64,000 nt of DNA. It comes from Mycolicibacterium chubuense NBB4. GTDB lineage: Bacteria; Actinomycetota; Actinomycetes; Mycobacteriales; Mycobacteriaceae. The stretch's first letter is position 1, and each line of letters opens with the position of its first letter. Location: positions 4,960,001-5,024,000 of the forward strand of contig NC_018027.1 in assembly GCF_000266905.1 (NCBI RefSeq), in the 5' to 3' direction. This document shows, in pieces, positions 50,403 to 58,118 of the stretch. The notes below the pieces were generated by a model. It was not told the DNA's origin, ran no database searches, and saw nothing but the letters and a program-made list of their open reading frames with translations. The position numbers were made by a program, and so were the translations under genes.

Positions 50403-50635
50403 TCCGGCCGATCCCAGCGGCCTACGCCGGCGCGATCGACGTGCCGTGCCCGACGTGCAGCGCCGAACCGGGCGCGTTCTGCCTCGTCGAAGACGGCCGG
50501 CGCGGCCCGCGCCGGCGACGCGTGCCGTGTGTCCGCCGCTGCCCGCCAGGCCCGCCCGACGTCGAGCACCAGGCGCCGGCGTACCCCACCAGATCGTTCA
50601 GCGAGCCCATCCACCCGCACGAAACCCAGGAGTAA
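50399..50635 (+). CDS. Small zinc-finger protein
   Basis: 78 residues from an ATG at 50399 that overlaps the previous stop as ATGA. VPCPTCSAEPGAFC followed by VPCVRRC is a CxxC...C...C arrangement that is frequent in mycobacteriophage zinc-binding proteins. Likely a DNA- or RNA-binding accessory. The rest is basic and short. Confidence 0.75.
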   Translation: MIRPIPAAYAGAIDVPCPTCSAEPGAFCLVEDGRRGPRRRRVPCVRRCPPGPPDVEHQAPAYPTRSFSEPIHPHETQE

Positions 50636-50641
50636 CCCCCG

Positions 50642-51124
50642 ATGCCAGATCAGGAACGTCTGAGCCCAACCCCCGCGGGCATCCGCGCCGACGACGCCTT
50701 GAAGTACGCCGCGGCGAAGCTTCGCGCGTCGCTCGACGCCGAATCCGATGAGCCGGACGACGAATGGATGGCCGCTGGAAGCGCCGCGGGGGCGGCGAAC
50801 GCGATGCGTGCGGTTCTCGCCGTGCTCGACCGGGCGCTCTGCGGAGACCGGACCCGCTACTCCGACGGCCGCTTCGTTGAATCCACCGCGGAATTCCTGC
50901 CGGCCGGCAACGGCATCGTCCACTCAGCGCAGCACGTCTGGCACCCGGACCCCGCCGGCGAGGAACCAGCTTCGTCTGGCGCCGCGCTGCCCGACGATCC
51001 TGACGGCCAGTCGCTCGGCTTCTTCCAAGTGATGACCGAGCCGGCCACACAGCAGCTTCGGGCCTATCTGGTCCAGCCGTGGAGACCCGATCCGACCGAA
51101 GAGAGGACTGATCCCCATGCCTGA
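50642..51124 (+). CDS. Hypothetical phage-type protein
   Basis: 160 residues, acidic and alanine-rich. It starts MPDQERLSPTPAGIRADDAL and shows no known motif. A helical N-terminal half (LKYAAAKLRASLDAES) with AAGAANAMRAVLAVLDRALCG is followed by a less ordered half. It overlaps the WhiB start by 8 bases. Function unknown. Confidence 0.65.
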   Translation: MPDQERLSPTPAGIRADDALKYAAAKLRASLDAESDEPDDEWMAAGSAAGAANAMRAVLAVLDRALCGDRTRYSDGRFVESTAEFLPAGNGIVHSAQHVWHPDPAGEEPASSGAALPDDPDGQSLGFFQVMTEPATQQLRAYLVQPWRPDPTEERTDPHA

Positions 51125-51452
51125 TTGGGACACCATGCGCGCGCTGCTGGCCGGCATCCCCGTCCTTCCAGGTGCCCCCTGCAAGGGCAGGTCGGACCTG
51201 TTCGAGCGGACCATCGGAGAGCACCGCGCCGCCGGCCGGCTCACCACGACCGAAATCGACACCGCCCGCCATGAGGCACTACGGCTGTGCCACGACCGCT
51301 GTCCGGCACTGGATGCCTGCCGCGCATATCTGCAAGCCCTGCCGATCGCTCACCGTCCGCGCGGCGTCGTCGCCGGCCTGGTGATCACGTCGAACGGAGT
51401 GCCGATGAAGACCGGCGGCGTCATCGCCGGCCAGGTGGTGAAGCGACCGTGA
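51117..51452 (+). CDS. Divergent WhiB-family protein
   Basis: 111 residues. Four cysteines (22, 58, 62, 68) follow the WhiB order for a [4Fe-4S] cluster, but the central pair is CHDRC (C-x3-C) instead of the usual C-x2-C. The GVWGG turn is changed to GVVAGL. The fold context (TARHEALRLCHDRCPALDAC, then RPRGVVAGL) still fits. Mycobacteriophages carry WhiB genes that interfere with host WhiB or superinfection, so a regulatory role in the element is plausible. Confidence 0.7.
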   Translation: MPDWDTMRALLAGIPVLPGAPCKGRSDLFERTIGEHRAAGRLTTTEIDTARHEALRLCHDRCPALDACRAYLQALPIAHRPRGVVAGLVITSNGVPMKTGGVIAGQVVKRP

Positions 51453-51868
51453 CGGCCGTCGACTTCGACGGGCGCCGGCCCGTCGTCGAGGGCCAGGACC
51501 ACGCCGAGCGCGCCGCCGGACGTGCGCGCAGCGACCGCGATCGGCGCGGCGCCCAAGGGGCATCTGGCGCGCCCCTGACCGACACCGACCGCCGACTGAT
51601 CAGCGAAGCGGCGTTCGTTATCGCCGACGCGATCGCCCTGCTGCGAGTGAGCCGCCACCGGATTCCGCTTCGGTGGCTGCGGCTGCTCGACGCGCTCAAC
51701 AGGTGTTTGTCCGCGGGCGGACATCGCGAACGGGTCGACCTGTCAGCCTTGAAGACGACCAAGCAACTGGCAGCCGAATGGGGTTGCGACGCAAGAACTG
51801 TCAGACGCAAAGCCGAAACAGCCGGCGGACGGAAAGTCAACGGCTGGATCTTCCCGGAGGACACATGA
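51449..51868 (+). CDS. HTH DNA-binding protein (excisionase-like)
   Basis: 139 residues from a GTG at 51449 that overlaps the WhiB stop as GTGA. The C-terminus (about 100-139) is a MerR/excisionase-like HTH: LSALKTTKQLAAEWGCDART, then VRRKAETAGGRKVNGWIFP. The central part is helical. It could be a recombination directionality factor or replication accessory, though serine-integrase factors vary too much to identify by eye. Confidence 0.68.
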   Translation: MTAVDFDGRRPVVEGQDHAERAAGRARSDRDRRGAQGASGAPLTDTDRRLISEAAFVIADAIALLRVSRHRIPLRWLRLLDALNRCLSAGGHRERVDLSALKTTKQLAAEWGCDARTVRRKAETAGGRKVNGWIFPEDT

Positions 51869-52182
51869 GCGACACCGACAGCGACGCCGACCGGCGCTTC
51901 GCGCACAACCTGTTCAGCGGGACCGACGACGACCAGGCGCCCGCCGGCAAGCAGAAGCAGCGCGACCGCGCCGACGACGGGCAGCGCGACGGCGACGACG
52001 ACGCCGAAGGGCGCCGCTTCGCCGCCGACCTGTTCGCGCCCGACGACCCCGAAGCCAACGTTCTGGCCGGACTCACCCACGGCAAGACCGTCGGCCGCTG
52101 GCAGCACCCCGAGCGCGAGCCAGAAGACCGCGGACCCTGGTTCGACCGCCGACCGCCAACCGACGACTTCTTTCGGATCTAG
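51865..52182 (+). CDS. Small acidic protein with duplicated RRFAxxLF motif
   Basis: 105 residues from an ATG at 51865 overlapping the previous stop. Two similar segments, RRFAHNLFSGTDD (about 11) and RRFAADLFAPDDP (about 50), are separated by a charged, disordered linker. The C-terminus has GRWQHPE. Short FAxxLF repeats may be peptides that bind a partner protein; clamp-binding peptides look somewhat like this, but the required glutamine is absent. Function unknown. Confidence 0.65.
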   Translation: MSDTDSDADRRFAHNLFSGTDDDQAPAGKQKQRDRADDGQRDGDDDAEGRRFAADLFAPDDPEANVLAGLTHGKTVGRWQHPEREPEDRGPWFDRRPPTDDFFRI

Positions 52183-52226
52183 CCAGCCCAACGACACGAA
52201 CACTTCACGGAAGGAACCACCCGGAT

Positions 52227-53009
52227 ATGGACTACCGAGTTTCAGCGCGCACCCAGGCGCGAGCCATCGAGAAAGCCGCCGACACGCTCGGCGTCCCGCT
52301 GCCCGCCGGGTACCTCGAACAGGTCGCGCAGGCGCAAGCATTCGCCGACGCAGCCGCCCACATCAACGGCCATGATCTGCACGCAGCCGTGTTCGACGCG
52401 ATCGAAGCTGGCAGACCCTACTGGTCGGATAAGACCGTGCAGCGGCTCGCGCTGGACCACCAACTGGCGTCACACAACATCGGCATCAAGGTGCGGACCC
52501 GCGCCGACGAGCTGCGGGCCCGCGCGCTGGCTGATCACGCAGACAACATTCTCGAAGGATGGGCGGACGCTCTCGACCAGCAAGCCGACGCGCTGGTCGC
52601 CGCCGCCGCGGCGGTGCCCAATATTGACCTTCGGCAAGGCCACGAAGCGGCCACCCACGGCGGTGACGTCCTGCGGCACTGGGCAGCCGCGCGAACCGGC
52701 CTGGACGCCTGGAACGCCGCACACCAGGGCTTCTACGCACTGGCTGCCGTCGCCGGCATCAGCGTAAAGAACACCGGCCACCTTGCCCTCACGCCGGCAC
52801 GCAAGGCCGAACTCGAGCCCGCAGACGACTTGGCTCGCGACGCGCGAACCGAAGTCGACGCGTGGATCATCGCCCGGTGCGGGCTGCCGCTCGAACTCGC
52901 GACGTTGGGCGAGTTCATGTCGAGGGCTGCCCAGTTCAATGCGGACCGCGAAGCCGAGGACCGCGCCGCCGAACAGCAACGCATGGAGCGTGTCCAGAAG
53001 ACCTGGTAG
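52227..53009 (+). CDS. Helical hypothetical protein
   Basis: 260 residues, alanine-rich, almost wholly helical. It begins MDYRVSARTQARAIEKAAD and ends in a charged coiled-coil-like tail (REAEDRAAEQQRMERVQK). GGAAGGAACC about 8-17 bases upstream is a fair Shine-Dalgarno. There is no recognised domain; phage proteins of this type are common. Confidence 0.65.
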   Translation: MDYRVSARTQARAIEKAADTLGVPLPAGYLEQVAQAQAFADAAAHINGHDLHAAVFDAIEAGRPYWSDKTVQRLALDHQLASHNIGIKVRTRADELRARALADHADNILEGWADALDQQADALVAAAAAVPNIDLRQGHEAATHGGDVLRHWAAARTGLDAWNAAHQGFYALAAVAGISVKNTGHLALTPARKAELEPADDLARDARTEVDAWIIARCGLPLELATLGEFMSRAAQFNADREAEDRAAEQQRMERVQKTW

Positions 53010-53022
53010 CCGCCCACGGACC

Positions 53023-53177
53023 GCCTCGCGGCCGGCGTGCAACGGGACTTTCGCTCCTTCTCACCCTGACCCATGCCGGCCGCGAGGCCCACCACCACGA
53101 CGACGACCAGGAAGACCGCCTTGCGGCCGGCGCGAAACGGAGTACCCGACACCTCCCGCCCGCGCCGGCCGCGAGGC
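53023..53177. repeat. Tandem pair of long hairpins (imperfect duplication)
   Basis: Unit 1: GCCTCGCGGCCGGC (53023-53036) pairs perfectly with GCCGGCCGCGAGGC (53075-53088), loop 38 bases. Unit 2: GCCTTGCGGCCGGC (53118-53131) pairs with the same right arm (53164-53177), loop 32 bases, one G-T mismatch. The units are about 90 bases apart and share their downstream flank (GCCCAC, then ACGACGA-GACCAGG). Unit 2 ends 4 bases before the ATG at 53182. The equivalent place in unit 1 has lost the ATG. Confidence 0.75.
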
Positions 53178-53181
53178 CCAC

Positions 53182-53553
53182 ATGACGACGAGGACCAGGA
53201 CGTTGAGCACAGCCCACGAAGAGCATGAAGCGTTCGCGCTGCTCGACGACGCGATCGCCGCACTATCCGCGATCGCATACGGCAACGACACCGACCAGAA
53301 CACCGTGCCAGTAGATGCTGTGCTCATCGTCCGCGTCCAGCGTGACGACGACGACGGCGATCGGACCGGGCACGTCGCGGTCTACCCGCGCGTCGGCGCC
53401 CAACCCGCGTCCACCCGCGCGCTCATCGAGAAAGCCGGCAAGCTGCTCGACCAGGCCACCGCGGACGGCGACGCCGGCGACGACCAACCGCGACCGGCAG
53501 GCCCAGGGGGGTGGACCCCCACCCCCACCCCCGCGGCGCCACCCATGGCTTAG
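53182..53553 (+). CDS. Hypothetical protein after the hairpin pair
   Basis: 123 residues from an ATG at 53182. It starts MTTRTRTLSTAHEEHEAFAL and contains VPVDAVLIVRVQRDDDDGDR; the last third is proline- and threonine-rich and ends GWTPTPTPAAPPMA. No known domain. GCGAGG upstream could be its ribosome site but lies in the hairpin arm, so translation could be controlled by folding. Confidence 0.6.
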   Translation: MTTRTRTLSTAHEEHEAFALLDDAIAALSAIAYGNDTDQNTVPVDAVLIVRVQRDDDDGDRTGHVAVYPRVGAQPASTRALIEKAGKLLDQATADGDAGDDQPRPAGPGGWTPTPTPAAPPMA

Positions 53554-53601
53554 GCGACGCCCCCCGGACCCCTTTAAATCTGAAAGCGATCGGAGGTCAC
53601 G

Positions 53602-53931
53602 ATGGCCGGCAAGCCCCCGCTGCGGGCTGTGAAAGACGGCGAGACACCGCCGGCGCCGAAGAAGCGAGCGCCGCGGAAGGCTGCACCGCGCACGATGGCG
53701 CACGCGGCGAAGCTGAGCCGCAAGACGCTGCTGGAAACGATGCGGGACAAACTGGCAGCGGCGATCGACGACCCGCGGGCGCACCCGCGTGATGTCGCGG
53801 CGCTGATGAAGTCGCTCGAAGACGTCCTGGTGAAGCTGGACAACCTGGACCCGAAGAAAGCCGCGGCGGGTATGCCGAAGACGGCCGTGGCTGAGACCCC
53901 GGATGAGCCCTGGGACCAGAGCGCCATCTGA
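53602..53931 (+). CDS. Possible phage small terminase subunit
   Basis: 109 residues with GGAGG 10 bases before the ATG. A basic N-terminus (APKKRAPRKAAPRTM) is followed by LSRKTLLETMRDKLAAAIDD and HPRDVAALMKSLEDVLVKLD, which resembles actinophage small terminase subunits (RDLAALSRRL-type helix). Packaging small subunits are hallmark genes of phage satellites. The match is by eye only; a small DNA-binding protein is the alternative. No large terminase is present. Confidence 0.55.
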   Translation: MAGKPPLRAVKDGETPPAPKKRAPRKAAPRTMAHAAKLSRKTLLETMRDKLAAAIDDPRAHPRDVAALMKSLEDVLVKLDNLDPKKAAAGMPKTAVAETPDEPWDQSAI

Positions 53932-53998
53932 GCGGCGAGGCCGAAGATGGGCCGGCCGACACCTGAATTTGAAAACCAACCCGAGAGAGGACCGCAGG

Positions 53999-54304
53999 AT
54001 GCCCCGTCGCGCTGACGTGCCGTGCGTCCGGTGCGGCCGGCTCTTGCCGACGTACCGCGATAGCGCGCCGGCCGATCGGCGCCGCTGCGGTCGGTGCGTC
54101 CGGGCCGATGCGGCGCCGTGGCGGCACGGCACGCGGACGGGGTATCGGCGGGAGGGCTGTCGCTGCGGTGTGTGCCGCGCTTGGGCTGCGAAGGGGGCTC
54201 GCAGGTACCGGGCTGAGTACCGCGCGCGCACTGGTACGGGCTTGCGCTCAAAGTACGGCCGGAAGCCACGACGTGCGATCGCCGCGGCGCCTGAGAGCCG
54301 ATGA
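53999..54304 (+). CDS. Basic Cys-rich phage-type DNA-binding protein
   Basis: 101 residues. Two cysteine pairs (CVRCG and RRCGRC) are followed by the motif HGTRTGYRREGCRCGVCRAW, a common actinophage signature, and a very basic tail. It probably binds DNA; some relatives are near HNH nucleases, but no HNH residues are visible here. AGAGAGGAC lies before the ATG. Confidence 0.65.
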   Translation: MPRRADVPCVRCGRLLPTYRDSAPADRRRCGRCVRADAAPWRHGTRTGYRREGCRCGVCRAWAAKGARRYRAEYRARTGTGLRSKYGRKPRRAIAAAPESR

Positions 54305-54394
54305 CGTGAGGCGCCGGCCGGCCGCGTGGCGGTCCTGGTCCTGTCTTCGGCGTGGGTCAGACGTTTCTGATGCGCACGGCTGCATGCTTGGCGG

Positions 54395-54733
54395 GTGACG
54401 TCGAAGCGCGCTGAGTACATGTTCGCGCTCTACTCGGGCTCGCTCGCCGAGCCGGGGGACCGCAATCCATACGCCGACGGCGAATCGCTAGTACTGCCGC
54501 AACTGTGGATGCGCGGGTATCAGCGGATGCTGCGCGTCCGCATCGAGACCGGGCCAGCCATGCAGACCTATATTGCCGCGCGGAGTTGCCGCGGTGCGGT
54601 CCTCCGCGCCGCGTGTCGCGGGAGATGCGGACGGCGGCCGCGGCGCAGAAACGTAGATTGCCCCTATGCCCGATTCGTCCGAGTCTGTTGTGGTTCGTCT
54701 GCTGTCGAAGGACCCCAAGCGCACCGAAGCTGA
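54395..54733 (+). CDS. Phage-type ORF, possibly fused or truncated at its end
   Basis: 112 residues from a GTG at 54395. The first part, with LWMRGYQRMLRVRIETGPAM and QTYIAAR, resembles short proteins of mycobacterial phage-like elements. After residue 63 the sequence becomes Cys/Arg-rich and unlike protein, and the frame runs 68 bases into the next gene. It suggests that the natural 3' end was lost when the restriction-methyltransferase region was acquired. Confidence 0.5.
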   Translation: MTSKRAEYMFALYSGSLAEPGDRNPYADGESLVLPQLWMRGYQRMLRVRIETGPAMQTYIAARSCRGAVLRAACRGRCGRRPRRRNVDCPYARFVRVCCGSSAVEGPQAHRS

Positions 54734-57700
54734 CGTCCAGTCGGACATCAAGGCGCTCCTCCTACAGCCCAACTTCGGCCTAGAAGACCAGCAGGTACCC
54801 AAGCTAGAGGTGCAGACGGAAGACGGCACCCGACGGCGGATCGACATTCTGACCGGCGCAACAGTCGTCGAAGTCAAGAAGGACCTCACCGCGGCTGTCC
54901 GCAAAGAGGCGGAGCCACAGCTCAGCGGTTACATCGACAACCGCATCGAGCTGACCGGGGGACGGTACAACGGCATCCTGACCGACGGCCGAAGCTGGGT
55001 GCTGTACGAAGTCGACCCAGCCACGAACCAGCTCGCAGTGCGGTCTGAGTTGGCGATCAATGCAGTTGGCGACACGGACCGCTTGGTCGCTTGGCTCAGT
55101 GCAGTGCTGGCCACCGACCACGGACTTACGCCTACTCCGCGCACGATTGAGGAACGGCTCGGCGTGGAGTCGCCTGCTTACGCGCAGGACCACGCCTATC
55201 TGGCCAGTCTCTACGACGCCCTGCACGACGACCCCACGGTAAGCCTCAAGCGCGCGCTGTGGGCACGGCTGCTTCGCAGCGCACTTGGAGTGGGATTTGA
55301 CGCGAAGGAGGGCCGCCTGTTCATCGATCACACGATGCTGGTGATCGAGGCGACGGTGATCGCCCACGCGCTGATGGGCTTCACCGAAGAGGAGCTGATG
55401 GCCGACCCCGCTGCGATGCTGGCGGGCGAAAGGTTCACCGAGCACGACATTCACAACGCCGTCGAGGCTGGCTTCTTTGACTGGCTCTTGGAGCATTCGG
55501 ACGGGCAGAAGTTCATTCGTCAGTTGATTCGCCGCGTCGCCGTTTTTGACTGGGATAAGGCCCAGCATGATGTCTTGAAACACCTTTACGAGTCGGTCGT
55601 TAATGCAGCGACACGCAAGACCCTCGGCGAGTACTACACACCTGACTGGCTCGCCGAAGCCGTCATCGACCACACCATGGGAGACGACGTACTCGATAAG
55701 CGGGTGCTCGACGCAGCCTGCGGCAGTGGGACATTCGTATTTCACGCCGTGCGCAGATACCTCGCCGCCGCGGACGCTGCTGGCCACGATCCCAGTAATG
55801 CCATCGACGGCGCGCAGTCACATGTGTTCGGTCTCGACATCCACCCTGTGTCCGTCGCCCTGGCGCGCACCACCTACCTCATGGCGCTCGGGTCGCGTCT
55901 GACAGGCCCGCGCGGAACCATCACCGTGCCGATCTTCCTCGGCGACGCGGTTCAGTGGGCATCGGACGCCTCAGTCGCCGCCGACACAATCAAGATCCCG
56001 GTCGACGCACACGACCTTGCGAACTCGGCTGCCGAACCGACGCTGATCGACATCGAGCAGACGCTGGTGTTCCCGCTTTCCAGCATCGATGACCCCGGCA
56101 CCTTCGATCGCCTCACCACCGCCTTGACGGACCTTGCGCAGACCGTCACCGGCAAGTCGAAGAGGCCGTCCGCGGCATCAATCCTCTCGTCCTTCTCCAT
56201 CAGTCCGAGTTCTGATGACGGCAAGATCCTCACCGAGACCTTCAAGCTGCTGTGCGATCTCCACGCCGAGGGTCGCGACCACATTTGGAGCTTCTTCGTC
56301 CGTAATCAGGTCCGACCCCTGTGGTTCTCCCTTCCCGGCCGAAAGGTCGATGTGCTGATCGGAAACCCGCCGTGGGTGTCGTACAGACACATGACGGAGG
56401 CGATGCAGTCGAAGTTTCAGTCCTTCTGCACGCAGCGCAACCTCTGGCACGGAAAATCGCTTGCCACGCACCAGGACCTGGTTGCTCTCTTCGCCGTTCG
56501 TGCCTGCGAGCTGTATCTGAAGGACGGCGGGACCTTCGGGCTCGTCACGCCGCTGGCGGTGCTCGATCGGCAGCAGTACGAAGGCTTCCGCGCCGGTAAT
56601 TGGGGCACGTATGTGCGCGGCCAGATTACCGAGTGGTGGGACCTTGAGAAGGTGCGGCCGCAACCCTTTCCGGTGCCTGCGGGTGTCGCATTCGGAGTGC
56701 ACCACGCTTATGACGGGGTTGGTATCGGTTCTGCCGCCGAGCCCCCGCACGGCAGCCCGAGCACGAAGGAGGCTTTCGCGGGCCGCAGCGCCGCGACTTG
56801 GGAGGCTACCGAGCCGCAACTCACCTGTACCACCGAGCCGAACGTCGGCCGCAGCGTCGATGACACGGCTGCCTCTCCCTACGCGGCGGTAACCCGGCAG
56901 GGCGCGAATCTCGTCCCGAGGTACCTGTTCCTGGTCGAGCGCGTGGCTGGCGGCGGAAAACTCGGGCACGCGGCCGGCAAGCAGCCGATCGTCTCGCGTC
57001 GCTCCACCCAGGAGAAAGCACCCTGGAAAGACCGGCCAGACGTGCACGGCTCGGTTGAAAAACAGTTCATTCACACGGCGCTTCTCGGAGAGTCCATCGC
57101 ACCATTCCGCCTGCTCGACCCTTTCGAGACGGTCGTCCCCGTCGACAACGGGAGCCTGCTCAAGCAGTCCGACATCGATAAGAACCCTGGCCTGGCCCAG
57201 TGGTGGAACGCTGTGAATGCCGAGTGGGACGAGCACAAAACGGGACAGAATCGCGCCAAAGCCGTGTCGCTAACCCAGCAGGCCGATCACATGGGCAAGT
57301 TGACCAGACAGCTCGGCGGTGCGAAGCATCGAGTTCTCTACTCCAAATCGGGTAACACCCTGGCGGCGGTCCGGACCGACAACCCCGATCACATCGTCGA
57401 CCACTCACTTTATGTCGTACCGGCACGCAACGAGCCCGAAGCCGTGTACCTCACGGCAGTGCTCAACGCCCCTGCGGTCACGGCCGCCGTCGCCCAGTAC
57501 CAATCAAAAGGACTATTCGGGACCAGGCATTTCGACAAATACGTGTGGCTGCTCCCAATCCCTCAATACAACGGATCAGACGCGCTTCACGAGCAGATCG
57601 TCGAACTCGGGCGACACGCGGAGGAGGTCGCAGCCGCGGTCGACATCCCCGCGGGAACAGGCTTCCAGGCGGCGCGCAAACTGATTCGACAGGCTCTGAT

Positions 57701-57857
57701 CGCTGATGGTGTTTCCGGTGCTCTAGACACCGCGGTTGGTCCGTGGCTCCCGACCCCTGCCGAGATCGACGCAACCGCCGCTGCGGTGACACCTCTGGGC
57801 GACGAGGACTCAACCGGTGTGGACGCCGCCAGCGAGGTCCTACTCGACGGCTCGTAA
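54666..57857 (+). CDS. Single-chain restriction-modification enzyme (type IIG-like)
   Basis: 1063 residues. The N-terminal ~120 residues resemble a PD-(D/E)XK nuclease (RRIDILTGATVVEVKKDL: Asp60, Glu69, Lys71). A helical linker leads to a gamma-type N6-adenine methyltransferase: GEYYTPDWLAEAVIDH, motif I LDAACGSGTF (about 347-356) and catalytic motif IV IGNPPWVSY (about 566-573). The last ~350 residues look like a target-recognition domain (DNPDHIVDHSLYVVP, QSKGLFGTRHFDKYVW). This one-gene layout fits type IIG, or a related stand-alone defence enzyme. It has a higher A/T content than its neighbours, with no separate S subunit. It is probably anti-phage cargo. Confidence 0.85.
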   Translation: MPDSSESVVVRLLSKDPKRTEADVQSDIKALLLQPNFGLEDQQVPKLEVQTEDGTRRRIDILTGATVVEVKKDLTAAVRKEAEPQLSGYIDNRIELTGGRYNGILTDGRSWVLYEVDPATNQLAVRSELAINAVGDTDRLVAWLSAVLATDHGLTPTPRTIEERLGVESPAYAQDHAYLASLYDALHDDPTVSLKRALWARLLRSALGVGFDAKEGRLFIDHTMLVIEATVIAHALMGFTEEELMADPAAMLAGERFTEHDIHNAVEAGFFDWLLEHSDGQKFIRQLIRRVAVFDWDKAQHDVLKHLYESVVNAATRKTLGEYYTPDWLAEAVIDHTMGDDVLDKRVLDAACGSGTFVFHAVRRYLAAADAAGHDPSNAIDGAQSHVFGLDIHPVSVALARTTYLMALGSRLTGPRGTITVPIFLGDAVQWASDASVAADTIKIPVDAHDLANSAAEPTLIDIEQTLVFPLSSIDDPGTFDRLTTALTDLAQTVTGKSKRPSAASILSSFSISPSSDDGKILTETFKLLCDLHAEGRDHIWSFFVRNQVRPLWFSLPGRKVDVLIGNPPWVSYRHMTEAMQSKFQSFCTQRNLWHGKSLATHQDLVALFAVRACELYLKDGGTFGLVTPLAVLDRQQYEGFRAGNWGTYVRGQITEWWDLEKVRPQPFPVPAGVAFGVHHAYDGVGIGSAAEPPHGSPSTKEAFAGRSAATWEATEPQLTCTTEPNVGRSVDDTAASPYAAVTRQGANLVPRYLFLVERVAGGGKLGHAAGKQPIVSRRSTQEKAPWKDRPDVHGSVEKQFIHTALLGESIAPFRLLDPFETVVPVDNGSLLKQSDIDKNPGLAQWWNAVNAEWDEHKTGQNRAKAVSLTQQADHMGKLTRQLGGAKHRVLYSKSGNTLAAVRTDNPDHIVDHSLYVVPARNEPEAVYLTAVLNAPAVTAAVAQYQSKGLFGTRHFDKYVWLLPIPQYNGSDALHEQIVELGRHAEEVAAAVDIPAGTGFQAARKLIRQALIADGVSGALDTAVGPWLPTPAEIDATAAAVTPLGDEDSTGVDAASEVLLDGS

Positions 57858-58103
57858 CGAAGCGCCGTCGAGCTTCCGCGCTCGGCGTGGGTCGCGCTCA
57901 CCAAGACGAATCGCCGCTGCGGCGTTGCGCTCGTCGAGCAGTGCGTCCAGCACGACCGTCGTCGGCATGGCGTCGCCCATCTCCGCGCAGGTTCGGCGCA
58001 CCGCGGCGACCAACCTCAGTTCTGAGTCGATCAAGTCCCGGTCCCGCACACCCCAAGCGTAGGCCGGCCAGCGCGACGTTCCACGCGTCAGTTGCGGTGT
58101 CAT
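57840..58103 (-). CDS. Small phage-type ORF at the right end of the element
   Basis: 87 residues on the minus strand from an ATG at 58103, only 15 bases from attR. It contains DRDLIDSELRLVAAVRRTCA and GDAMPTTVVLDALLDERNAA, which looks like real protein and resembles small genes at the ends of mycobacterial phage-like elements. Its last 18 bases overlap the restriction-methyltransferase end. It is the only element gene facing the other way, so it may have its own promoter next to attR. Function unknown. Confidence 0.6.
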   Translation of the reverse strand: MTPQLTRGTSRWPAYAWGVRDRDLIDSELRLVAAVRRTCAEMGDAMPTTVVLDALLDERNAAAAIRLGERDPRRARKLDGASLRAVE

Positions 58104-58118
58104 AGGTGTGTAGTCGTG

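Noticed and set aside
54666..57857. The restriction-methyltransferase as BREX PglX or DISARM DrmMI
   Set aside because: No other BREX or DISARM genes are present, and the N-terminus appears to hold a nuclease-like motif not expected in those methyltransferases.
47028..58118. A complete prophage
   Set aside because: No large terminase, portal, capsid, protease, tail or lysis gene can be found in 11 kb.
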